Shown piece by piece: positions 8,774 through 16,482 of a DNA stretch of 64,000 bases. Position 1 is the first letter of the stretch. Each line of letters starts with the position of its first letter. Under the pieces are notes generated by a model. That model was given only the letters and a program-made list of their open reading frames with translations, was not told where the DNA came from and did no database searches. Made by a program: the position numbers and the translations under genes. Location: the NCBI GenBank assembly GCA_052244495.1, contig JBQPXH010000001.1, one strand, 5' to 3'. This stretch comes from Cereibacter_A sp052244495 (GTDB lineage Bacteria; Pseudomonadota; Alphaproteobacteria; Rhodobacterales; Rhodobacteraceae).

Positions 8774-10549
8774 TCAGAAGGCCTCGGCGGGCAGCCCCAT
8801 CACCGGCTCCGCGCCGCTCTCGATCCGCGCCAGATGCAGCGCCGTCGCGGGCAGGTGGCGCGCCATGTAGTAGCGCCCGGTCGCGATCTTGGCCTCGAGC
8901 GCGTCGCGGTCGCCGCGCCCGGCCTCGAGCGCCTCCATCGCGGCCTTCGCCATCTTCGTCCACATGTAGCCAAGGCAGAGATGGCCCATCATGGTCATGA
9001 AGTCGTAGGAGCCGGCCAGCGCCTCGTCGGGGTTCTTCATTCCCTTCTCGGCAAAGAACATCGCGGCCCTCTGCGTGTCCTTCGACGCCTGCTTCAGCGG
9101 CTCGACGAAGCCCTTGAGGCGGGGGTCCCCCTCGTGATCCTTCACGAAGCCGCGGATCATCTGGAAGAAGGCCATCGCGGGCTTGCCGCCTTCCGCCGCG
9201 AGCTTGCGGCCCACGAGGTCGAGCGCCTGGATGCCGTTTGCGCCCTCGTAGATCATGGCGATCCGCGCGTCGCGGACGAACTGGCTCATGCCGTTCTCCT
9301 CGACATAGCCGTGGCCACCCCAGACCTGCTGCGCGGCGACCGCGCATTCGAGGCCCTTGTCGGTCTGGAAGCCCTTGATGACGGGTGTCAGCAGCGAGAT
9401 CAGCCCCTCGGCCTCGGCATCCCCCTGCCGGACCGAACGGTCGATGAGTTGCGCCCCCCAGAAGGTGAGCGCGCGGGCGCCCTCGATGAAGCTCTTCTGG
9501 TCCATCAGGTTGCGGCGGATGTCGGGATGGACGATCAGCGGATCGGCCGCCCCGGCCGTGGTGCCCTGGCCCGAGAGCGAGCGGCCCTGCAACCGGTCGC
9601 GCGCGTAGGCCACGGCGTTCTGATAGGCGGTCTCGGCCACCGCATAGCCCTGCAGGCCCACGCCGAGCCGCGCCTCGTTCATCATCGTGAACATGGCGCG
9701 CATCCCCTTGTGGAGTTCGCCCAGCAGCCAGCCCTTCGCGCCGTCGTAGTTCAGCACGCAGGTGGCATTGCCGTGAATGCCCATCTTGTGCTCGATCTTG
9801 CCGACCGTGACGTTGTTGCGCTCGCCGAGCGATCCGTCCTCGTTCACGAGGTATTTCGGCACGATGAAGAGCGAGACACCCTTCGTCCCCTCGCCGCCGC
9901 CCGGTGCCTTGGCCAGCACGAGGTGGACGATGTTCTCGGCCATGTCGTGATCGCCGGCCGAGATGAAGATCTTCTCGCCGGTGATCAGGTAGGACCCGTC
10001 CTCCTGCGGCTGGGCCTTGGTGCGCATCATGCCGAGATCGGTGCCCGCATGGGGCTCGGTCAGGTTCATGGTGCCGGTCCAGTCGCAGGTCACCATCTTC
10101 GGCAGCCAGGTGCGCTTCTGCTCTTCGGTGCCGTGCGTGTGGATGGCGGAATAGGCGCCGTGGGTCAGGCCCTGATACATGTTGAAGGCCATGTTGGCCG
10201 AGACGAAGATCTCGCCCACCGCCGTCTGCATGAGATAGGGCAGGCCCTGGCCGCCATATTCGGGATCGCAGTCCAGCGCGGTCCAGCCACCTTCCTTGAG
10301 CTTGTCGAAGGCCTCGGCGAAGCCGTCCGGCGTGCGCACCACGCCGTTCTCGAGACGGCAACCCTGCATGTCGCCCACGCTATTGAGCGGCGCGAGCACG
10401 TCCCGCGCGAGCTTGCCGGCCTCATCCAGCACGGCGGAGGTAAAGTCGGGCTCCAGTTCGTCATAGCCCGGGATCCCCGATCCGGACACGTTCAGAACGT
10501 CGTGCAGGATGAACTGCATGTCGTTCACGGGCGCGTTGTAGATGGACAT
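8774..10549 (-). CDS. Acyl-CoA dehydrogenase, large type with C-terminal extension
   Basis: FAD enzyme of 591 residues catalysing the first, alpha-beta oxidation step on acyl-CoA. The length and the extra C-terminal domain (about 470-591) place it with the DmdC/AcdC-like group rather than the roughly 380-residue short-chain type. The FAD/substrate signature MNLTEPHAGTDLG lies near residue 160. The catalytic-base region is the IAMIYEGANGIQALDLVGRKL segment near residue 430. The start at 10549 (MSIYNAPVNDMQF) follows GGAGGAGAGGA. It is the first enzyme gene after the MerR regulator at 10570-10965. The substrate may be a fatty acyl-CoA or, as in DmdC, 3-methylmercaptopropionyl-CoA; context favours beta-oxidation. 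Confidence 0.94.
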   Translation of the reverse strand: MSIYNAPVNDMQFILHDVLNVSGSGIPGYDELEPDFTSAVLDEAGKLARDVLAPLNSVGDMQGCRLENGVVRTPDGFAEAFDKLKEGGWTALDCDPEYGGQGLPYLMQTAVGEIFVSANMAFNMYQGLTHGAYSAIHTHGTEEQKRTWLPKMVTCDWTGTMNLTEPHAGTDLGMMRTKAQPQEDGSYLITGEKIFISAGDHDMAENIVHLVLAKAPGGGEGTKGVSLFIVPKYLVNEDGSLGERNNVTVGKIEHKMGIHGNATCVLNYDGAKGWLLGELHKGMRAMFTMMNEARLGVGLQGYAVAETAYQNAVAYARDRLQGRSLSGQGTTAGAADPLIVHPDIRRNLMDQKSFIEGARALTFWGAQLIDRSVRQGDAEAEGLISLLTPVIKGFQTDKGLECAVAAQQVWGGHGYVEENGMSQFVRDARIAMIYEGANGIQALDLVGRKLAAEGGKPAMAFFQMIRGFVKDHEGDPRLKGFVEPLKQASKDTQRAAMFFAEKGMKNPDEALAGSYDFMTMMGHLCLGYMWTKMAKAAMEALEAGRGDRDALEAKIATGRYYMARHLPATALHLARIESGAEPVMGLPAEAF

Positions 10550-10569
10550 TCCTCTCCTCCCTCTGGCAG

Positions 10570-10965
10570 TCACTCGGCCGCAGAGCGGCGGAAGGCGGCC
10601 AGCGCCTCCTCGCCCCAGGCCAGTTGCTCCTTCAGCTCCGCGATCGCCTCGTCCAGCTCGGCGCGCTGTCGCTCCATCTGCTCGAGCCGCTGCTTGGCCA
10701 CCTGATAGGTGCGCGCCAACTGCAACTCCTGGCTGCCGTCGCGGTCGTAGAGATCGAGAAGCTGGCGAATTTCCTCGAGGCTGAACCCGAAGCGCTTGCC
10801 GCGCAGGATCAGCTTCAGCCGTGCACGATCGCGCCGCGTGAAGAAGCGCTTGGTGCCGTCCCGGATCGGGAACAGCAGTTCCTTCGACTCGTAAAAGCGC
10901 AAGGTGCGCGGCGTCACGTCGTACGCGTCGCACATTTCGCGAATGGTCATCACGTCGCTGGTCAT
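10570..10965 (-). CDS. MerR family transcriptional regulator of the beta-oxidation operon
   Basis: 131-residue regulator. The N-terminal winged helix-turn-helix (MTIREMCDAYDVTPRTLRFYESKELL, with the second wing RRDRARLKLILRGKRFGFSLEEIRQLLDLY) is followed by a C-terminal coiled coil rich in E, Q, K and R (about 80-125). No metal-binding cysteines are present, as in MerR-family regulators of acyl-CoA and branched-chain amino acid breakdown (for example LiuR-type). The ATG at 10965 is taken; a GTG one codon earlier is possible. It heads the leftward operon, and a 34-base palindrome lies 72 bases upstream of its start, suggesting autoregulation together with the catabolic genes. Confidence 0.93.
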   Translation of the reverse strand: MTSDVMTIREMCDAYDVTPRTLRFYESKELLFPIRDGTKRFFTRRDRARLKLILRGKRFGFSLEEIRQLLDLYDRDGSQELQLARTYQVAKQRLEQMERQRAELDEAIAELKEQLAWGEEALAAFRRSAAE

Positions 10966-11036
10966 CACTCTCTCACAGGCTCCGGAGGGGCTCGGTTGCC
11001 CTCCAGATGGATCGTGATGCGAGGGTTACCAGAGGA

Positions 11037-11070
11037 CTTGACGTTGACGTAAACGTTACGTGACGTCAAG
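11037..11070. promoter_or_regulatory. Palindromic operator upstream of the MerR/beta-oxidation operon
   Basis: Nested inverted repeat of 34 bases. Outer arms are CTTGACGT (11037-11044) and ACGTCAAG (11063-11070); inner arms are ACGTAA (11047-11052) and TTACGT (11056-11061) around a 3-base centre. On the minus strand it contains a TTGACG hexamer resembling a -35 element, so the palindrome may sit within the promoter as MerR-type operators do. It is the most AT-rich and symmetrical element for several hundred bases around. The binding protein, either flanking MerR, is inferred. Confidence 0.75.
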
Positions 11071-11088
11071 GCTGCCTGTGACGTCGTG

Positions 11089-11469
11089 TCAGCTTTCGGG
11101 AGTGGCCAGTTCCTCGGCTGTCGAGTCCCTGAGCGCCTGAAGATCGGCGATCGTCACCTCGAGATCCGCCCTCTGCCGCGCCAGTTCTGCAAGCTGCCGG
11201 TCGGCCATCTCGATCCACGCCTCGAGCTGCGGCCGGGTGCCCTTCTGCTGGTAGATGAGCAGCCACTGGCGGATCTCCTCGAGCCCGAATCCGAAGCGGC
11301 GGCCGCGCAGGATCAGGGTCATGCGGGCGATCTCGCGCGGGCCGTAGAACCGGGCGCGTCCCTCCTTCTCGGGCTGCAGGAGCTCGATGTATTCGTAGTA
11401 GCGCAGGGTCCGCGGAGTGACGTCGAACCGGGCACACATTTCCTTGAAGTTGAGACGGGTATCGGACAT
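11089..11469 (-). CDS. MerR family transcriptional regulator (second copy)
   Basis: 126-residue regulator, clearly paralogous to the one at 10570-10965: MCARFDVTPRTLRYYEYIELL, a second wing with MTLILRGRRFGFGLEEIRQWLLIYQQKG, then a C-terminal coiled coil (about 80-120). It has no cysteine-based metal site. The ATG at 11469 has GGAGG a few bases upstream. It lies on the same strand as the first MerR and ends 18 bases before the shared palindrome, while the thioesterase gene at 11578 diverges from it. The pair may recognise related sites. Effector ligand unknown. Confidence 0.93.
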   Translation of the reverse strand: MSDTRLNFKEMCARFDVTPRTLRYYEYIELLQPEKEGRARFYGPREIARMTLILRGRRFGFGLEEIRQWLLIYQQKGTRPQLEAWIEMADRQLAELARQRADLEVTIADLQALRDSTAEELATPES

Positions 11470-11577
11470 GGGCTTCCTCCGTGGGCGCAAGGTAAGCGCA
11501 AGCCGAAGCGGGCGCAATCTGGCCTTGCGGCCCGCGCGCGATGGGCGATGATGCAGGCCCCGCAGGAAGGTGATCCC

Positions 11578-12069
11578 ATGACCGACATAGCGCTCGCCCG
11601 GCAATTCATCGAGGCGATTCCCCATTCCCGGGCTCTCGCCATGGAACTCGACGAACTGGGCGAGGGACGGGCCGTGATCTCGATGCCGTGGGACGCGCGC
11701 TTCGTGGGCGACCCCGCGACGGGCGTCATCCATGGCGGCGCGGTCTCGGCGCTGATGGACACGGCGAGCGGTGCTGCAGTGATGTCCCACCCCGAGGCCG
11801 GACCCTCGACGGCGACACTCGATCTGCGGATCGACTACATGCGACCCGCCGCGCCGGGGCAGCGGATCCGGGCGGTTGCGGTGTGCTACCATGTCACGCG
11901 GACGGTGGCCTTCGTGCGGGCGACGGCGACGGACGAGGACGAGAGCCGGCCGGTCGCCACGGCCACCGGCGCCTTCACGGTCGAGCGCATGCGGACCGGG
12001 GCGCTCGACGCCTCTCGCGCGACCGCCGCCGTCTCGGCCGCGGCCGAAGAGCAGGGCGGTGCGCAATGA
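11578..12069 (+). CDS. PaaI family hotdog-fold thioesterase
   Basis: 163-residue hotdog thioesterase. The active-site segment is GVIHGGAVSALMDTASGAAVM (about residues 47-67), where HGG and the following acidic residue are typical of the PaaI/YbgC-like group. It probably hydrolyses an acyl-CoA to the free acid in the cytoplasm. The ATG follows GGAAGG at 11563-11568. Its stop overlaps the start of a second thioesterase gene by four bases (ATGA). It diverges from the second MerR gene, so the roughly 108-base spacer between them probably holds promoters in both directions. Confidence 0.92.
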   Translation: MTDIALARQFIEAIPHSRALAMELDELGEGRAVISMPWDARFVGDPATGVIHGGAVSALMDTASGAAVMSHPEAGPSTATLDLRIDYMRPAAPGQRIRAVAVCYHVTRTVAFVRATATDEDESRPVATATGAFTVERMRTGALDASRATAAVSAAAEEQGGAQ

Positions 12070-12572
12070 GCCGCCCGCAGCCCGAGCCCGTCCAGATCGT
12101 CAAGCAGCGCCGTGACGCGGCGCTCCGCGCGCTTGTTTCGGGCGTTCCCTACATCACCTATCTCGGCATCCAGTTCGACCGGCGCGGCGACGAGCTGACG
12201 GCGGTCCTGCCCTTCGACGAGAAGCTGATCGGCAATCCAATGCTGCCCGCCATCCACGGCGGCGTGACGGCGGCTTTCCTCGAGGTGGCCGCCATCATCG
12301 AGCTTTCGTGGTCCGTCCTCTGGCAGGAGATGGAGCAGGGCCGGCTCGATCCGGCGCAGATCGAGGCCCATCTGCCGCGACTGCCCAAGACCATCGACTT
12401 CACCGTAGACTACCTGCGTTCGGGGCTGCCGCGCGACGCCTATGCGCGGGCGCGGGTGAACCGCTCGGGCCGCCGCTACGCGAGCGTGCATGTCGAGGCC
12501 TGGCAGGATAACCGGGTGCGGCCCTTCGCCCAGGCTACCGGGCACTTCCTGATGCCCGCGCGCCATGAGTGA
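12066..12572 (+). CDS. PaaI family hotdog-fold thioesterase (second copy)
   Basis: 168-residue hotdog protein related to the preceding gene. The active-site segment IHGGVTAAFLEVAAIIEL lies near residue 69, and the conserved TIDFTVDYLRSG strand near residue 112. It differs by an insertion (SWSVLWQEMEQGRLDPAQIEAHL in part) between the helix and the next strand. ATGA coupling joins it to the first thioesterase, and its last 8 bases overlap the MATE exporter gene. Two adjacent hotdog domains from separate genes could form a heteromer. Substrate unknown; an acyl-CoA ester is likely. Confidence 0.9.
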   Translation: MSRPQPEPVQIVKQRRDAALRALVSGVPYITYLGIQFDRRGDELTAVLPFDEKLIGNPMLPAIHGGVTAAFLEVAAIIELSWSVLWQEMEQGRLDPAQIEAHLPRLPKTIDFTVDYLRSGLPRDAYARARVNRSGRRYASVHVEAWQDNRVRPFAQATGHFLMPARHE

Positions 12573-13926
12573 GGTCCCGCCCGCGGCCCCCGCCGCGGGA
12601 GCCGCCAGCCCGCCGAGCGCGGCTGACATCACCCACCGGCGCATCCTGCGGATGGCTCTGCCGATCGTGATCTCGAACGCGACCGTGCCGCTGCTGGGCG
12701 CGGTGGACACGGGTGTCGTGGGGCAACTCGGCGAGGCGGCCCCCATCGGCGCGGTGGGTCTCGGCGCCGTCGTGCTGGCGACGCTCTACTGGGTCTTTTC
12801 CTTCCTGCGCATGGGAACCTCGGGGCTTGCGGCGCAGGCGCATGGCGCGGGCGACGAGGCCGAGCGCTCTGCCATCCTGCTGCGATCGCTCCTGATCGGG
12901 TGCGGAGCGGGGCTCTGCTTCATCCTGCTGCAGGTGCCGGTGATCTGGGCCACCTTTCGCGTGGCGCCGGCCTCGGCCGAGGTCGAGGCGCTGACGCGGA
13001 CCTATCTTTCCATCCGGATCTGGGGGGCGCCGGCGACCATCGCGCTTTTTGCCGTCACGGGCTGGCTCGTGGCGCTCGAGCGGACGCGGGGCATTCTCGT
13101 CCTGCAGCTCTGGATGAACGGACTCAACATCCTGCTCGACCTGCTCTTCGTGCTGGGGATGGGCCTCGGCGTTGCAGGCGTGGCCTCGGCCACGCTGATC
13201 GCGGAATGGACGGGTCTTGCGCTTGGCCTCTGGCTCTGCCGCGAGGCTTTCGGCCCGGTGCTGACAGCCGCTCGCGCGCGGCTGGCCGATGCCGAGGCGA
13301 TCCGGCGGATGCTGGGCGTGAACCGGGACATCATGGTCCGCTCGGTCCTGCTTCAGTGCAGCTTCACCGCCTTCGTCTTCCTCGGCGCAGGCTTCGGCGA
13401 CGTGACGCTGGCCGCCAATCAGGTGCTGCTGCAGTTCCTCGAGGTCTCGGCCTACGCGCTCGACGGCTTCGCCTTCGCGGCCGAGGCGCTGGTGGGGCAG
13501 GCGGTCGGCGCGCGGTCGGTTCCCCGGGTGCGGCGGGCGTCGATCATGCTCGGACAATGGGGCGCGGGCGGTGCGGTGCTCATCGCGCTGGGGATCGCGC
13601 TTTTCGGTCCGCCGATCATCGACCTGATCTCGACCTCGCCCGAGGTGCGGGCCGAGTCTCGCGCCTACCTGCCGTGGCTGGTCGCGGCCCCGCTGATCGG
13701 CGTGGCCAGCTGGATCTACGACGGCATCTTCATCGGTGCCACCCGCACGCGCGAGATGATGCAGGCGATCATGGTCTCGGTCGCGCTCTATGCGCTGGCG
13801 CTTCTGGCTTTCGTGCCGCTCTTCGGCAATCACGGCCTCTGGGCCGCGCTCGCCGTCCTGAACGGTGCGCGCGGCGTGACCATGGCGCTGCTCTATCCAC
13901 GGGTGGAACGGGTGGCCGCCGCCTAG
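12565..13926 (+). CDS. MATE family efflux transporter (DinF-like)
   Basis: 453-residue inner-membrane antiporter with the twelve hydrophobic segments expected of MATE proteins. It starts with RRILRMALPIVISNATVPLLGAVDTGVVG, the typical first helix of the DinF/NorM group, and RMGTSGLAAQAHGAG follows near residue 90. It would export cationic drugs or metabolites using Na+ or H+. The start at 12565 overlaps the thioesterase stop by 8 bases, and the 3' end overlaps the convergent TIGR02186-type gene by 4 bases. The link with the thioesterases is one of operon layout only. Confidence 0.93.
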   Translation: MSEVPPAAPAAGAASPPSAADITHRRILRMALPIVISNATVPLLGAVDTGVVGQLGEAAPIGAVGLGAVVLATLYWVFSFLRMGTSGLAAQAHGAGDEAERSAILLRSLLIGCGAGLCFILLQVPVIWATFRVAPASAEVEALTRTYLSIRIWGAPATIALFAVTGWLVALERTRGILVLQLWMNGLNILLDLLFVLGMGLGVAGVASATLIAEWTGLALGLWLCREAFGPVLTAARARLADAEAIRRMLGVNRDIMVRSVLLQCSFTAFVFLGAGFGDVTLAANQVLLQFLEVSAYALDGFAFAAEALVGQAVGARSVPRVRRASIMLGQWGAGGAVLIALGIALFGPPIIDLISTSPEVRAESRAYLPWLVAAPLIGVASWIYDGIFIGATRTREMMQAIMVSVALYALALLAFVPLFGNHGLWAALAVLNGARGVTMALLYPRVERVAAA

Positions 13927-14681
13927 CGGACGAAGCGGAAGGCGGCGGAGGCGCCCCAGCCGGCGACCACGGCGAGCACGAGGGACAGCAGCCCGTAGAT
14001 CAGAGGCTGCTCGTGGGCCAGCGCGAAGATGAAGCGCTCCACCCCTGCCTTCTGCACCCCGATCGTATCCTCGAACACGTCCACCACGCGGCCGTCCCGG
14101 GTCAGGAACACCCGGACGCCGTAGTCTCCCTCGGTCAGATTCGCGGGAAGCTGCACGTCTGTGCGGAAGAGAGTGCCCTCGGTCAGCCGCACGGCGCCCT
14201 CCGCCGTGACATAGCGCTCCTCGCGCGTCCGTATCCGCTCCAGCGCCTCGACGAAGCTTGGCGCGTTCTCTGCCTGAGAGCTGATGCCGATGGCGCGGAT
14301 CGCGCGCGGCGTGGTGATCTTGTAGCGCAGGTTGTCGGTGGCCGAGAGAACCTGCGGGAGCGGCCCCGAAGTCGCCACGGCATAGAAGCTCGGCGCGCGA
14401 CCGATCCGGACCTTCTCTCGGTTGATCCAGATGCCGAAGCGCCTTTCCTTCTTGCGGACCATCACCTGCGTCGGCGGACCCGAGACCGTCACGATCACCC
14501 CCAGATCCCCCGTGGGCTCAGGGGTGTAGCGCTGAACCGCGCCATAGATCATGATCTGAGAGCCCTGGAAGTCGGCCGTGATCGAGACCCGCGTCTCGGA
14601 GAGGCCGAGGACGATGCGCTCGTCCTGCGCCAGCGCGGCGGGCGCGCAGAAGGCGAGGATCAGGACGAGCAGCCGGATCAC
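13923..14681 (-). CDS. TIGR02186-type membrane-anchored periplasmic protein
   Basis: 252-residue protein with a cleavable-looking signal peptide (MIRLLVLILAFCAPAALAQ), a periplasmic beta-rich domain of about 200 residues containing GLSETRVSITADFQGSQIMI and FGIWINREKV, and one C-terminal membrane helix (about 225-245). This matches a conserved alphaproteobacterial family of unknown function found next to TauE/SafE permeases. Its start overlaps the end of the permease gene upstream by 4 bases, so the two are translationally coupled and probably act together, perhaps in export of a sulfur anion. Confidence 0.88.
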   Translation of the reverse strand: MIRLLVLILAFCAPAALAQDERIVLGLSETRVSITADFQGSQIMIYGAVQRYTPEPTGDLGVIVTVSGPPTQVMVRKKERRFGIWINREKVRIGRAPSFYAVATSGPLPQVLSATDNLRYKITTPRAIRAIGISSQAENAPSFVEALERIRTREERYVTAEGAVRLTEGTLFRTDVQLPANLTEGDYGVRVFLTRDGRVVDVFEDTIGVQKAGVERFIFALAHEQPLIYGLLSLVLAVVAGWGASAAFRFVR

Positions 14682-15598
14682 GGAAGCACCCCCACGGTCA
14701 GGCTGTAGAGCTCGTTCGGGCGGATCAGCAGGTCGGCCGCGATCTTTCCGCAGACGACGAGCACCAGCAGCGAGAGCAGGATGCGGAGCTGTTCGGCCCT
14801 GAGCCTGACGCCGATGCGGGCGCCGACCTGAGCGCCGATGACGCCGCCCACGATCAGGAGGAGCGCCAGCGCCATGTCGACGGTCTGGCTGGTCACCGCA
14901 TGCATGACGGTGGTGAAGGCGGTGACGAAGATGATCTGAAAGAGCGAGGTGCCGATCACGATCTTGGTGGGCATCCCCAGCAGGTAGATCATCGCCGGCA
15001 CCATGATGAAGCCGCCACCGACGCCCATGATCGCCGCCAGGAAGCCCACGAAGGCCCCGACGATCATCGGCGGGATCACCGAGATGTAGAGGCCGGAGGC
15101 GCGGAACTTCATCTTGAGGGGCATCTTGTGCGCCCAGCCGTGCTGCCGGGCCCGCCTGACCGGCGCGCCGGGCCGCCGCGAGCGTCGCAGGGTGCGGACG
15201 CTCTCCTGCAGCATGAGGGTGCCCACGAGACCGAGGAAGAGGACATAGGCCAGCTGCACGAAGAGGTCGACCTGCCCGAGGGTGTTCAGCCGGGCGAAGA
15301 CCGCGACGCCGAAGGCCGACCCCGCCACACCGCCTGCGAGCAGCACGAGCCCCATGCGGAAATCGACGGTCTTGCGCTTGAGCTGCGCGAGGACGCCCGA
15401 GACCGAAGAGGCCACGACCTGGTTCGCGCCGGTCGCCACGGCCACGGCCGGCGGGATGCCGATGAAGAACAGCAGCGGCGTGATGAGGAAGCCTCCACCC
15501 ACTCCGAACATGCCGGACATGAAGCCGACGATCCCGCCGAGCCCGAGCAGAAGGAAGATGTTGACCGACACCTCGGCTATGGGGAGGTAAAGCTGCAT
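14678..15598 (-). CDS. Sulfite exporter TauE/SafE family permease
   Basis: Inner-membrane protein of 306 residues with about eight helices arranged as two repeats, each opening with a glycine-rich motif (GFMSGMFGVGGGFLITPLL near residue 25, and GFLAAIMGVGGGFIMVPAM in the second half). This is diagnostic of the TauE/SafE (DUF81) family, which exports sulfite, sulfoacetate or related anions. The start MQLYLPIAEVSVN is chosen because the family usually begins there; an in-frame ATG at 15649 would add 17 residues. Neither has a clear Shine-Dalgarno. It is coupled to the downstream TIGR02186-type partner. Confidence 0.93.
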   Translation of the reverse strand: MQLYLPIAEVSVNIFLLLGLGGIVGFMSGMFGVGGGFLITPLLFFIGIPPAVAVATGANQVVASSVSGVLAQLKRKTVDFRMGLVLLAGGVAGSAFGVAVFARLNTLGQVDLFVQLAYVLFLGLVGTLMLQESVRTLRRSRRPGAPVRRARQHGWAHKMPLKMKFRASGLYISVIPPMIVGAFVGFLAAIMGVGGGFIMVPAMIYLLGMPTKIVIGTSLFQIIFVTAFTTVMHAVTSQTVDMALALLLIVGGVIGAQVGARIGVRLRAEQLRILLSLLVLVVCGKIAADLLIRPNELYSLTVGVLP

Positions 15599-15680
15599 GG
15601 GGCCGTTCACGGGGGAGAGGAGGTGCTCAAGAAATGCGCGCTGCGGCATGTCTTGTCAAATGACCGAAACCGCTTGTCCT

Positions 15681-16481
15681 TCATCGCAGGCGACGAAGGA
15701 ACTCCCGCAACACCCGTTCCAGTTTCGCCGCTCCGAGGGGAGCCATGGCCTTGGTGTGTTCGTGGCTGATGGCCTCGTCGGAGAGGCCCGCGCCCATGTT
15801 GGTGATCGTCGAGATGGCGGCGGCCTTCATGCCGAAGAAGCGGGCGAGGATGACCTCGGGTACCGTCGACATGCCGACCGCATCGGCGCCCAGCATCTTC
15901 GCCATGCGGATCTCGGCAGGCGTCTCGAAGGAGGGGCCCGAGAACCAGGCGTAGATGCCTTCTCCAAGCTCCACCTGCGCCGTCTCGGCCGCCGACCGCA
16001 GCCGGTCGCGCAGGCCCGCGTCATAGGCTTCGGTCATCGGAACGAAGCGCGCGTCGGAGGTCTCTCCGATCAGCGGGTTCGCGCCCGAGAGGTTCAGGTG
16101 GTCCGAGAGCAGCATCAGGCTTCCCGGCGGCAGGTCCGGTCGCAGGCTGCCGGCGGCGTTCGTCGCGATCAGCGCCTCGGCCCCCAGCTGCTTCAGCACC
16201 GCAAGCGGCACGCGCATCGCCGCCGGATTGCCGCTCTCGTAATAGTGGGCGCGCCCGCCGAAGACCGCGACCCGCACGCCCTCGAGCTGTCCCACGACCA
16301 GCTTCGGATTGTGGCCCGAGACGCCCGCATGGGGGAAGCCCGTCAGCTCGTCATAGGGCAGCGCCACGCCCTCGACCGCCTCCGCCAGATGGCCCAGGCC
16401 CGAGCCGAGAACGAGGCCCAGCCGCACCGGCTCGTGTCCGGCCCGGGACCGGATCAGGCTCGCGAGCATGTCGACCGGCAT
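15681..16481 (-). CDS. Purine nucleoside phosphorylase
   Basis: 266-residue trimeric-type PNP that splits purine nucleosides with phosphate to free base and (deoxy)ribose-1-phosphate. Visible motifs are the phosphate-binding GLVLGSGLG (near residue 22), GRAHYYESG, the TNAAGSLRPD segment near 107, the FSGPSFETPAEIRM loop and the STITNMGAGLS C-terminal region. It is the last gene of the leftward BMP-type ABC transporter operon, starting one base before the stop of the second permease gene, which strongly suggests the transporter delivers purine nucleosides. Usual names are punA or deoD. Confidence 0.95.
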   Translation of the reverse strand: MPVDMLASLIRSRAGHEPVRLGLVLGSGLGHLAEAVEGVALPYDELTGFPHAGVSGHNPKLVVGQLEGVRVAVFGGRAHYYESGNPAAMRVPLAVLKQLGAEALIATNAAGSLRPDLPPGSLMLLSDHLNLSGANPLIGETSDARFVPMTEAYDAGLRDRLRSAAETAQVELGEGIYAWFSGPSFETPAEIRMAKMLGADAVGMSTVPEVILARFFGMKAAAISTITNMGAGLSDEAISHEHTKAMAPLGAAKLERVLREFLRRLR

Positions 16482-16482
16482 C

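Noticed and set aside
8501..10705. A 734-residue plus-strand frame antisense to the acyl-CoA dehydrogenase
   Set aside because: Shadow frame; the enzyme on the minus strand carries all expected motifs.
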